Source of the DNA: Phycisphaerales bacterium
Lineage (GTDB): Bacteria; Planctomycetota; Phycisphaerae; Sedimentisphaerales; Anaerohalosphaeraceae
Assembly: GCA_011053245.1 (NCBI GenBank)
Contig: DRGS01000209.1
Location: 1-7,144, forward strand
DNA length: 7,144 nucleotides
Direction of reading: 5' to 3'
Position numbers and translations under genes: made by a program. Of this stretch, positions 1-6,530 are shown one piece after another. Numbering within the stretch: the stretch's first letter is position 1; each line of letters begins with the position of its first letter. The notes beneath the pieces are model-generated. The model was not told the DNA's origin. It worked only from the letters and a program-made list of their open reading frames with translations, and made no database searches.

Positions 1-909
1 CTCTATAACGAGCTTCTCGTCTTTGATAAAAACAATTCTCGCCTCGGCATTCGGTGCCGCTAAAACAATATAATTGCCCTGTTCGCCTCCGGTGTCGATT
101 TCCTTAAATTCGATGCGCAGGGGAGTTTTTGCTCTCGCATGTGGCGACGTTGCAAACTTCGACCACACCCATTGTTCATAACTATTTTCTTCGTCGTCAA
201 TTTTGATTTTAATCGCTGGATTAACAGGATCATTTGATTTATTGGCTATCTCTTTGGTTTCAGTATCAACTGAGTAATTCGGCAGATATTCTAAAACCTC
301 AAGCTTGTATTTTGTTTCCGGTATCTTTACCGGTTCCGCCAAATTAGCCAAAAACTCTACCGGCTCATTTGAATCTTCAATCCAGACAGAAACAATACCG
401 ACAGATTTACCGCTCTTAAATTTCTTTGCCAATTGACTTAAGGTATCAGCATCATGCACTTTCTGAACTATCACACCCCCGATAGGCGAGGAGATCGATT
501 GCCTTTGAGGCTCAGCCGAATTGAGCATCATCTCCTGAACCATGCCGCCTGTTCCTGTGATCTTTATCGCCGCAACAACTCCACCGCCAGCCTGCTCCAC
601 AATAGAGCTGTTCCATTTCAGATCAGGGACATATTGTTTCAGCCGCACTTCAATTGGCGTTCCCATCACAGGAAAACTAAGGCCGAGCTCCTCAGATTTA
701 TTTTCATCGGAAACAGTAACGGGAAAACTCATCTCCCTGCCTTCCTGCCCTATCGCGACAAAAAGTTCCCATGGCCCCTTTAAAAATTCCTTTTGCATCT
801 GCTTAGAGTATCCCCACGCACATGGGCTGAGCGTTGTAATTAAAACGATCAATAAAACACTCATCGAAACACTAATTGATCTCACTGGATTTCTAAGAAT
901 ACTGTTCAT
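1..909 (-). CDS. Exported protein with duplicated domain, possibly ResB-like periplasmic domain (3' end outside window)
   Basis: An open frame runs from ATG at 909 to the window edge: 303 codons with no stop, so the gene is C-terminally incomplete. The start follows an AAAGGA motif inside the end of the cytochrome gene, with only two bases between that stop and this ATG, so the two genes are very likely translationally coupled. Residues 1-33 form a signal peptide: basic start (R6, R10), hydrophobic stretch SVLLIVLITTL, then cleavage near CAWG. The mature part is rich in beta-type sequence and holds two related units, about residues 88-145 and 220-280. Each has a V/L-x-x-Y-x-P core followed by an AIKI strand. 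The unit with YLPNYSVDTETKE, NPAIKI and WVWSKF resembles periplasmic domains I associate with ResB-type cytochrome c biogenesis proteins. That would suit the neighbouring multihaem cytochrome, but it comes from memory of the family and is not proven. No catalytic or haem motif is visible. Confidence 0.75.
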   Translation of the reverse strand, partial: MNSILRNPVRSISVSMSVLLIVLITTLSPCAWGYSKQMQKEFLKGPWELFVAIGQEGREMSFPVTVSDENKSEELGLSFPVMGTPIEVRLKQYVPDLKWNSSIVEQAGGGVVAAIKITGTGGMVQEMMLNSAEPQRQSISSPIGGVIVQKVHDADTLSQLAKKFKSGKSVGIVSVWIEDSNEPVEFLANLAEPVKIPETKYKLEVLEYLPNYSVDTETKEIANKSNDPVNPAIKIKIDDEENSYEQWVWSKFATSPHARAKTPLRIEFKEIDTGGEQGNYIVLAAPNAEARIVFIKDEKLVIE

Positions 910-911
910 TA

Positions 912-2297
912 TCAATCCTTTTGCGCATCAGTTATGATTTTTTTTGCTTTAAGCAGTGAAGCCTCGGTGTACTTAAAGTTGTGTACGCCCCAACTGCCAT
1001 CTGATTCCACCAACCTGATAATGGTCCGGGCTTCTTTGATCTTATCTTTTAACTTCGCAGCCTTTTCCTTATTTCTCTCCCTCTTGGCCGCATCTTCGAG
1101 ATTCTGCAACTTATCGCTGATCTGTTTGTGCAATTCCTTGATCTTTCGCTGCCATAAAGATATGTACTGCTGCCCGGAACCTTTCTGATGACATCTGTCA
1201 CAGGCCCTGGGAACCGCTTTTGCCACCGTGCCGATACTGGCAATGCCGTCGGATTTGATACTTTGACGGTCGATATGACAGCCGGAACATTCGACGTGCG
1301 TCAGGAACATTGGACTGAGAACAAGATCGGTCTTCTTATGCTCTTGATATTGCTCTGCGGTATAAGTACCGTACTGAACGTCATGAGTATCGCTATGACA
1401 ATTCAGACAATCCATCATACCTGAAACCGCGTCTACACCTGTTTGCCCATGCACAACTTTGCCGTGACACGCGAAACACTCAACCTTTTCGCCTTCGCTA
1501 TGAATTTCATGCAGCTTTTCCGAATCCGGCTCTTCACCTTTGCCAAAATTATGGCAATTCAAACAGATGTTCTCTGAAACATTGCTCTGTTGTTCCACGA
1601 TCTTCTTATGGCAGGAATCTTCACAGCTGGCCTCATAAGAAACAAACTCAGCGTGGTTGATCTTTACCAACCCCTTCTCTATAACCTTATCAGGAACTTC
1701 ATGACAACTCTGACATTGCGTTTCTGTGACCCTGCTGTCATGTTCGTCGCCCTTGAGAAAATGACATGTAAAACATATCTCCGTATTTACCGTGAAGTGT
1801 TCTTCCCCTTCGAAATGATTGTGGCACGTACCGCATGAGATGTCTATCCCGTCAACAACTTTCGAAACATGTTTTTCGTGGGTGAACTTAATACCTTTGA
1901 AGTCGATTTCCTGATTTGCGAGCTTCTCGGTGCTGTGACACTCTGCTCTAAGACATGATTCATCCAACACCCTGGCATTCGGTTTTGTACCCACCCTGCC
2001 AACTGCGCAGTCGACAGCCTGCGACAGGCCGTTAATCTTACCTCTCATATATCCGACAAAGCCCGGCTTCAAATGGCAGTCAAGACAACTAACGTCAGAA
2101 TGTGCCGATGTCTTCCAGCTTGCGTAATACGAATTCATAATATGACAGGAATTGCAAAAGCCCGGCTGGCTCGTAACCACGATCGAACTGCCCGCAAAAA
2201 GGCAACCCAACAGCACCAGCAGTAATATCTTCTTATGCCATCGCATCCGCCACAATGTCTCAACCGCGGACGGTACTATCCTCTTGATCTTGAACAT
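912..2297 (-). CDS. NapC/NirT-type membrane-anchored multihaem cytochrome c (up to 12 haems)
   Basis: A 461-residue protein that probably takes electrons from membrane quinol and passes them to periplasmic acceptors. Residues 22-43 form one uncleaved N-terminal helix. They are followed by the NapC/NirT/NrfH signature: FCNSCH (haem 1, C48-H52), a Y-x-x-W-K-T-S-x-H stretch, then CLDCH (C71-H75) with the KPGF turn. Further CXXCH motifs begin at C155, C175, C195, C245, C274, C297, C337 and C366, giving ten canonical sites. Two non-canonical candidates are CX4CH at C115-H121 and CX3CH at C225-H230. Sites at 155/175/195 and 225/245 are exactly 20 residues apart, which suggests cytochrome c3-like repeats. 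Residues 380-430 are highly charged and helical (probable coiled coil), followed by SWGVHN and a last helix resembling the C-terminus of NrfA-type proteins. The NapC module is usually a separate four-haem protein of about 200 residues, so this is a fused or extended version. The terminal acceptor cannot be deduced. An AAGGT motif lies about 10 bases upstream of the ATG at 2297. Confidence 0.92.
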   Translation of the reverse strand: MFKIKRIVPSAVETLWRMRWHKKILLLVLLGCLFAGSSIVVTSQPGFCNSCHIMNSYYASWKTSAHSDVSCLDCHLKPGFVGYMRGKINGLSQAVDCAVGRVGTKPNARVLDESCLRAECHSTEKLANQEIDFKGIKFTHEKHVSKVVDGIDISCGTCHNHFEGEEHFTVNTEICFTCHFLKGDEHDSRVTETQCQSCHEVPDKVIEKGLVKINHAEFVSYEASCEDSCHKKIVEQQSNVSENICLNCHNFGKGEEPDSEKLHEIHSEGEKVECFACHGKVVHGQTGVDAVSGMMDCLNCHSDTHDVQYGTYTAEQYQEHKKTDLVLSPMFLTHVECSGCHIDRQSIKSDGIASIGTVAKAVPRACDRCHQKGSGQQYISLWQRKIKELHKQISDKLQNLEDAAKRERNKEKAAKLKDKIKEARTIIRLVESDGSWGVHNFKYTEASLLKAKKIITDAQKD

Positions 2298-2362
2298 TAC
2301 TTTTCAACCTTACAAATATAAAATCAAACCTCAGTCGACCAGCTCGAATGTCTCAGGTTTTT

Positions 2363-3694
2363 TCAAGCAGCCTTTGGCAGGGAAATTTTAACACAGGTAC
2401 CTTTACCCTCTTCGCTTGCGATCCATATCCTGCCATTATGTCTTTCAACGATCTGCTTGGCTATTGACAAGCCAAGACCAGATCCATCTTTTTCAACTTT
2501 TCTTGCGTTAGCCGCTCTGAAAAACTCATCAAAAACTCTTGACAGTTCTTCCTGAGGTATACCTATCCCTGTATCACGTATCTCAATCAGAACACAATCG
2601 CCGCTGTCTTTTGCGGTTACATTCACTTTTCCGTTTTCGGTAGTATACTTGATAGCGTTGAATATAAGATTTGTAATCAGCTCCTCGATTGAAAGTTGAT
2701 GGCCCATTATTTTTTCTTCTGTCATTTCAACCTTAAAATCCAGGGCTATTGACTTCTGTTCGGCTCTGGCCCGTGCGGTGGTAACGGCGCTTTCGATTGT
2801 TTTTTTCAATGAGAAGACATCCATCTCCAGGTTATGATTTAGCCTCATATTCGTAAGTTTCAATAAAGTCCGCACAAACGAGGTCAGCTTGACTGTACGG
2901 CCACGTGCCCGACTGACGAAGTCAGCCTGTTTTGGGTTAAGCGGGCCCGCCAATTCATCGTTCACCACATCCAGGCAGCTCTGTATCGCCGCAAGATGCC
3001 CTTTGATATCGTGGGTAACCCGTAGCACATATTCATCCTTTATGCGGTCTTTCTCGCGAAGTTGCTCATTAGCCTGCCTGTGTGCCCGCTCGGCTCGCCT
3101 AAGCCGAAGGGAAATATAACTGGTCATATATACCACCAGATACATTGATGTCGTAAAAACAAATAAAGTTCCCAGTACATAAAAGCCTTCTCGGCGTAAA
3201 CAATTTGTCACGAATCCCTTTAGGCAGTAATGAGGTACAATCTCGATGTATTCCAGAAATACTAACAAGCCGAAAAGTAAAACGCCAAACGTCGCTTGCA
3301 GATAACTCTGCCATATCGAAAGCAGAATACTCGCTATGATCATGTGAAATATGAAGTAGAAGACAAACGGATTCTCAACTCCCCCGGAAAAGTGCAGCAG
3401 CATCGTCAATATCACCAGATCCGCGCATATCTGAAAGCTGATCGTCTTCTTTACCGCTCGATACGACACATTTCTATGATCTCTCACTAAATAATTAAGC
3501 AAAACAAACATAGCTGTATTGTATATCGCAAGCAGTACCGCGATCCCATAGAGGCCGATTTCCTGCAGTTCTATATTTAAAATATTAGCTGAAAAAAAAG
3601 CGCTCACCGCCACTGATACCGTAGCGATCCATCGAAGCCTGATCAGCCAATAGGCCCGTTTGATGAACCTGTTATTTTCCAGGACTGCTTCCAC
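2363..3694 (-). CDS. Membrane sensor histidine kinase with RegB-like GGxxNPF quinone-site motif
   Basis: A 443-residue kinase from the GTG at 3694. This start is preferred to an upstream in-frame ATG at 3730 because an AAGGA motif sits five bases before it and it begins one base after the receiver's stop. Six hydrophobic segments (about residues 16-38, 48-70, 84-102, 109-128, 131-152, 171-193) leave almost no periplasmic sensor, so the signal is probably sensed in the membrane. Between segments 3 and 4 lies GGVENPF (residues 104-110), matching the GGxxNPF heptapeptide of RegB/PrrB kinases, known to bind ubiquinone and tie kinase activity to the quinone pool. A coiled-coil linker (196-222) leads to the H-box with H228 in THDIKGHL, then the N-box around N346 (NLIFNAIKYT), DTGIGIP (374-380), FDEFF (388-392) and GSGLGLS (404-410). 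It is therefore a complete, presumably active kinase. C240 lies close to the phospho-histidine, but not at the spacing of the RegB redox cysteine. The receiver just upstream is the obvious partner. Confidence 0.93.
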   Translation of the reverse strand: MEAVLENNRFIKRAYWLIRLRWIATVSVAVSAFFSANILNIELQEIGLYGIAVLLAIYNTAMFVLLNYLVRDHRNVSYRAVKKTISFQICADLVILTMLLHFSGGVENPFVFYFIFHMIIASILLSIWQSYLQATFGVLLFGLLVFLEYIEIVPHYCLKGFVTNCLRREGFYVLGTLFVFTTSMYLVVYMTSYISLRLRRAERAHRQANEQLREKDRIKDEYVLRVTHDIKGHLAAIQSCLDVVNDELAGPLNPKQADFVSRARGRTVKLTSFVRTLLKLTNMRLNHNLEMDVFSLKKTIESAVTTARARAEQKSIALDFKVEMTEEKIMGHQLSIEELITNLIFNAIKYTTENGKVNVTAKDSGDCVLIEIRDTGIGIPQEELSRVFDEFFRAANARKVEKDGSGLGLSIAKQIVERHNGRIWIASEEGKGTCVKISLPKAA

Positions 3695-3695
3695 A

Positions 3696-4094
3696 TTAAT
3701 CCTTCTTTGACAGCAACTTACTGACCTCATCCAACAAAACCTGAGGTTCGACGGGTTTATCCAGGAATCCGTCCACCGGCAGCCAATTCGGATCGCCCGC
3801 CGTTGATTTGAATTCTATCCCGGTTTTATCCTTTACAGCGGTCAGCATAAGTATAGGTGTTTCTTTTAACTCAGGGTCCTTCTTGATGTCTCGTGCAAGT
3901 TCAAAACCATCCTGCCACGTCGTCATCATGACATCCAGAATAGCCAGGTCAGGTTTTTCGCTCTTCATCTTTTCAAAGCCTGCCTCTTTGGTCGTTGCGG
4001 CAACCACTGCGTAATCAACACTTTCCAGAATAGCGCCAAGTGCCTGGACAAGATCTGTATCATCATCCACAATCAATATCTTAGCCTTTGCCAT
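3696..4094 (-). CDS. Stand-alone receiver-domain response regulator
   Basis: A 132-residue protein consisting of a single CheY-like receiver domain with no output domain. The acidic pocket is D10-D12 in LIVDDD, the phospho-acceptor is D54 (ILDVMM), the switch threonine is T85 (LMLTA) and the conserved lysine is K113 (DKPVEP). The loop between beta-4 and helix-4 is longer than in CheY and carries KSTAGDPNWLPVDGF, a stretch seen in many stand-alone receivers of environmental bacteria. The ATG at 4094 follows GAGAGGTGA, a good RBS. The stop at 3696-3698 is one base from the kinase start, and the kinase RBS lies within the end of this gene, so the pair should be made together. Lacking a DNA-binding domain, it must act by protein contact or as a phosphorelay intermediate. 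A target regulator is not visible in the window. Confidence 0.93.
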   Translation of the reverse strand: MAKAKILIVDDDTDLVQALGAILESVDYAVVAATTKEAGFEKMKSEKPDLAILDVMMTTWQDGFELARDIKKDPELKETPILMLTAVKDKTGIEFKSTAGDPNWLPVDGFLDKPVEPQVLLDEVSKLLSKKD

Positions 4095-4131
4095 AATTCA
4101 CCTCTCAATATTTAAAAAGATTCGAAAAAAA

Positions 4132-5019
4132 CTAACCTCTCAAGAAACTCATGCCCAAAAACAAGGCGAGTAAAACATGAGTTATAACGATGGTATTAAC
4201 TGGGAAAAGAAAGCGGGCTGGACTGTCATAGTTTTCCTCTGCAGCTTTCACGCTCTTCCATACCCATGGAACTGTTATAACCGCAGTTAAGGCGGTTAAT
4301 GGGATTTTCTTGATCAATACGCCCACCACCAGCAGAGTGAATACACCTGCCAAGCATAACTTCAATAGAGTTATCGCTTTGCGTTTTCCGAGTCTGACTA
4401 CCAAATTTCGTTTTCCCACCAACCTATCCTGGTAGTAGTCTGGTATTTCATTCAGAATAGCCAAGCAAAATATTGACAAGCCGATAACCATGGAAACAAA
4501 AAGAGGTTCAAAGGCTATCTTTGCTGTTTGAATGTAATAACTTCCCAGAACCATTAGAGGGCCGTAGCAGAGGCCGATCACTATCTCCCCAAATCCTCGA
4601 TAAGCCCACCTGACGGGAGGACCGACATAAAAATACGCTCCGAGAAACCCTAAAAAGGCGAACAAAAGGACCGGCCAGCCAGTCTGTAAAGCCAGATATA
4701 TCCCGATTATGAACGCTATACCAACAGCTAGAATGCCTAAAGGGTAGAAGTGATGCGGAATCCGAACGTCTTCCAGAGAAAAAATCCGGTCGCCTCCATC
4801 CTTGGCATCAAAATACTCATTGAAAAACTCAACAGCTACTAAAACAAGAAAAATGCCTGCAAACCCTAACCAAAAGCAAGTTTTGTTCAATGACTTATTC
4901 AAACCAAAAGCAACAGCCTGGCCCAAGAAGTAAGGCAGTAGCCCCGCAAAGAGGAAGAAGCGATACCTTATCAACCTTACCAGTTCTACAGGATTTACAA
5001 AACTTGCCAAATGCCGCAT
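4132..5019 (-). CDS. UbiA-family (MenA-like) membrane prenyltransferase
   Basis: A 295-residue polytopic membrane protein with about eight or nine hydrophobic segments, the usual length for UbiA enzymes, which transfer a polyprenyl chain from its diphosphate onto an aromatic acceptor. Both Mg-diphosphate motifs are present: N67-EYF-D71-AK-D74-GG-D77 on the first side, and N190-EIP-D194-YYQ-D198 followed by VGKRNLVVRLGK on the second. The segment YVGPP...GFGEIVIG...VLGSYYIQT resembles 1,4-dihydroxy-2-naphthoate prenyltransferase (MenA) more than UbiA proper. The ATG at 5019 has a weak AAAGTGGT motif seven bases before it; an in-frame GTG at 5031 would add four residues and cannot be excluded. 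It follows the radical SAM gene by about 30 bases in the same operon. No other menaquinone gene is visible. The acceptor may therefore be ordinary menaquinone precursor, or the product of the neighbouring peptide-modifying cassette; the latter is only inferred from position. Confidence 0.88.
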   Translation of the reverse strand: MRHLASFVNPVELVRLIRYRFFLFAGLLPYFLGQAVAFGLNKSLNKTCFWLGFAGIFLVLVAVEFFNEYFDAKDGGDRIFSLEDVRIPHHFYPLGILAVGIAFIIGIYLALQTGWPVLLFAFLGFLGAYFYVGPPVRWAYRGFGEIVIGLCYGPLMVLGSYYIQTAKIAFEPLFVSMVIGLSIFCLAILNEIPDYYQDRLVGKRNLVVRLGKRKAITLLKLCLAGVFTLLVVGVLIKKIPLTALTAVITVPWVWKSVKAAEENYDSPARFLFPVNTIVITHVLLALFLGMSFLRG

Positions 5020-5048
5020 TTTACAAACCACTTTCTAACCAACCGTGG

Positions 5049-6065
5049 TTAAACTTCTATCCAATTGTTCGACTCCGCTAAAAGCCGGGGATCTGCAAAG
5101 ACTCGCTCGGAGAATTTAATTACTTCAGGGTTTCGCCACGCCTTCTTATAGTTTTCCCAGACCTCCGCCAGGCTTTGCTTCTTCAAATCACCACAAATAA
5201 ATGGTAACGGGCCAATGAGTTTGACCTTGCCATTGGGCACAACTAACAGACTCGCGGAAGGACACTCAAGGCGGTATTTCAACTCTTCAATAACATCATA
5301 CGGATAATGGTAAATCTTCATCTTACCTTCGTAATCTGCTGTTTTTTCCTGAAGTACATCAAAGAACCGGGCATATTCCTCGTCAGTTGAACACAAAATG
5401 TCCCAATTTTTAGCGGCACGGCCTATCCGCATTATTTTGCCGGTGTAGAAACCATATACTCCGAGCGAATAAGCAAAGTCGATGATGTCACCAATCTCAT
5501 GAATATTGAACTTCGTCGGAACAAACACTATTTCGGTGTTAACGCCATATTCCACGAGATATTTACATGCTGCAACTGCCTTTTCCCAATCACCTTGCAG
5601 TCTTAATTTTTCGTGTACCTGAGATGTTGCCCCATCAAGACTTATCTGTACCGATCTCAGTTTCAAATCCGCTAACTTCCGAGCGATCTCCTGATCAATA
5701 AACTCTCCATTAGTTTCTATTTTCAGACTTATATTATTCTCCCTGATGGCCTGACAAACATCGAAAAAATGCGGACAAAGCAACGGTTCTCCGCCAGAGA
5801 TGGCAGCATATGGAATTTTCTGTTCAGCAATTTGTTTACAGAAGTCGAGTGCCTGCTCTTTGGTCATCTCATCCGGCATACTGTGCCCGGCTTCTTCGCA
5901 ACAGTGTAAGCACCCTAAATTACAGGCTGCGTTAAGTTGCCATGCGATAAACAGCGGTGATCCATAATCTTCGACATTGTTGCCTTTCAGAATAGAACGT
6001 AGCTGGTCATCGGGACCAGGATTTGTCAAACGGACTAGTTTCTTGTTCTCAGCTAAAGTATCCAT
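5049..6065 (-). CDS. Radical SAM peptide-modifying enzyme with degenerate SPASM/twitch tail (PqqE-like)
   Basis: A 338-residue radical SAM protein. The [4Fe-4S] cluster motif is C48-NLG-C52-LH-C55 (CX3CX2C), with an extra C56. Other core motifs are GGEP at 91-94, ETNG at 117-120 and SLDG at 142-145, all in register with PqqE/MftC-type enzymes. The C-terminal region keeps the look of a SPASM/twitch domain: C268, then VPNGK ten residues later, then CGDLKKQSLAEVWENY and a Trp/Pro-rich tail. Only two cysteines (C268, C291) remain, and the residue expected after G-X4 is I284, not Cys. At most a partial auxiliary cluster site is present unless N-terminal cysteines contribute. The ATG at 6065 follows AGGAGTGAG, which overlaps the TAG stop of the PqqD gene (13 bases between genes), so the two are co-translated. 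A PqqD partner plus a nearby small peptide gene point to modification of a ribosomal peptide. The exact chemistry cannot be read from sequence. Confidence 0.92.
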   Translation of the reverse strand: MDTLAENKKLVRLTNPGPDDQLRSILKGNNVEDYGSPLFIAWQLNAACNLGCLHCCEEAGHSMPDEMTKEQALDFCKQIAEQKIPYAAISGGEPLLCPHFFDVCQAIRENNISLKIETNGEFIDQEIARKLADLKLRSVQISLDGATSQVHEKLRLQGDWEKAVAACKYLVEYGVNTEIVFVPTKFNIHEIGDIIDFAYSLGVYGFYTGKIMRIGRAAKNWDILCSTDEEYARFFDVLQEKTADYEGKMKIYHYPYDVIEELKYRLECPSASLLVVPNGKVKLIGPLPFICGDLKKQSLAEVWENYKKAWRNPEVIKFSERVFADPRLLAESNNWIEV

Positions 6066-6078
6066 ACTCGACTCACTC

Positions 6079-6330
6079 CTATACAGTGACTATGTTGTTG
6101 GCTTTCAGTTGTTCGGTGAACTCAATAACGTCTTTTTCGATGGTCTCTCTGTCGCCATCGAAGTTACCGACAAGCTCATCCAGGATTGCTTCCAGGTCTT
6201 TTTCTTGTTCAATCAACTGCAAAACCTGTCCACCGATTTGGTCAGTTATAAATATTTTTTCCGTAAGCGTGTCAAATACAACAGTACCAAACTTTTCATT
6301 CCTGATTTTTGTATGTTCACTAAAACGCAT
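6079..6330 (-). CDS. PqqD-like peptide chaperone (RRE domain)
   Basis: An 83-residue protein of the PqqD family. These RiPP recognition elements bind the leader of a precursor peptide and present it to a radical SAM enzyme. The fold can be followed along the sequence: short N-terminal strands (FGTVVFD, EKIFITD), the conserved turn ITDQIGGQVLQLIE, then helices with LEAILDELV, DRETIEKDVIEF and the closing LKANNIVTV. This matches PqqD in length and order. The ATG at 6330 is chosen because GAGAGG ends five bases before it; a TTG one codon upstream is a less likely start. It sits between a candidate precursor gene and the radical SAM gene, the classic order for such cassettes. It is a free-standing protein, not fused to the enzyme. 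Confidence 0.9.
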   Translation of the reverse strand: MRFSEHTKIRNEKFGTVVFDTLTEKIFITDQIGGQVLQLIEQEKDLEAILDELVGNFDGDRETIEKDVIEFTEQLKANNIVTV

Positions 6331-6347
6331 CAAAGCCTCTCTTTCTT

Positions 6348-6362
6348 AAACAGGGCCTGTTT
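6348..6362. repeat. 15-bp palindrome upstream of the PqqD-like gene
   Basis: AAACAGG-G-CCTGTTT is a perfect inverted repeat with 7-bp arms and a single central base, 17 bases upstream of the PqqD-like ATG. As RNA it could form only a 5-bp hairpin with a short loop, so a dimeric protein-binding site is an alternative reading. It may also be chance; no promoter boxes are convincing beside it. Confidence 0.3.
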
Positions 6363-6367
6363 CAATA

Positions 6368-6490
6368 CTAATCAAGCTTTCCTAGCGTTCGTACCTGCTG
6401 CCATGCCGACGCGGTCGGTTCATAGGCAACCGTTGACGCACTAAAATACCAGCAAAGTCCCATGAATATCTGGACCAAGACAAGAAACAT
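6368..6490 (-). other. Doubtful 40-codon open frame in the precursor-PqqD spacer
   Basis: A frame from ATG 6490 to TAG 6370-6368 would encode a 40-residue peptide with a hydrophobic first half (MFLVLVQIFMGLCWYF) and a polar tail. A second, overlapping 42-codon frame starts at ATG 6510. The first has only a weak GGAAG motif two or three bases before its ATG, and both run through the strong stem-loop at 6397-6430. I regard the 200-bp spacer as mainly non-coding and list the frame only because a small membrane peptide in a RiPP operon would matter if conserved. Confidence 0.15.
6397..6430 (-). promoter_or_regulatory. Bulged stem-loop between the precursor and PqqD genes
   Basis: On the minus-strand transcript GUUGCC pairs with GGCAGC (one G-U pair), AUG with CAU, and CCGAC with GUCGG around a CGC loop. 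A one-base (U) and a two-base (AA) bulge separate the three blocks on the 5' side. That gives 14 pairs in 34 bases, GC-rich at both ends. No U-tract follows (AGGTACGAACG), so a simple intrinsic terminator is unlikely. RiPP operons often separate precursor from enzyme expression with a processing or partial-termination hairpin at this point, and that is the inferred role. Confidence 0.5.
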
Positions 6491-6530
6491 GGCTTCCAGA
6501 CTAAAATCATCTCGATAAATGGCAAAGTTC

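Noticed and set aside
454..937. Plus-strand open frames of 109 and 131 codons
   Set aside because: They are antisense to the exported protein, whose minus-strand frame is open for 303 codons with a signal peptide and a coupled start.
2309..2362. AAACCT/AGGTTT inverted repeat between the kinase and cytochrome genes as a terminator
   Set aside because: The stem has only six pairs with a 20-plus-base loop and the following T-run is interrupted, so it is too weak to call. The genes may well be cotranscribed.
4095..4150. Two copies of TTGAGAGGT about 40 bases apart and a T7 run after the prenyltransferase stop
   Set aside because: One copy is coding sequence and the other is the receiver RBS. 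The T-run has no stem before it, so neither a repeat element nor a terminator is supported.
5977..6444. Plus-strand open frames of 155 and 108 codons over the PqqD and radical SAM starts
   Set aside because: They lie opposite well-supported PqqD and radical SAM coding sequence, have no good RBS and show no recognisable protein features.
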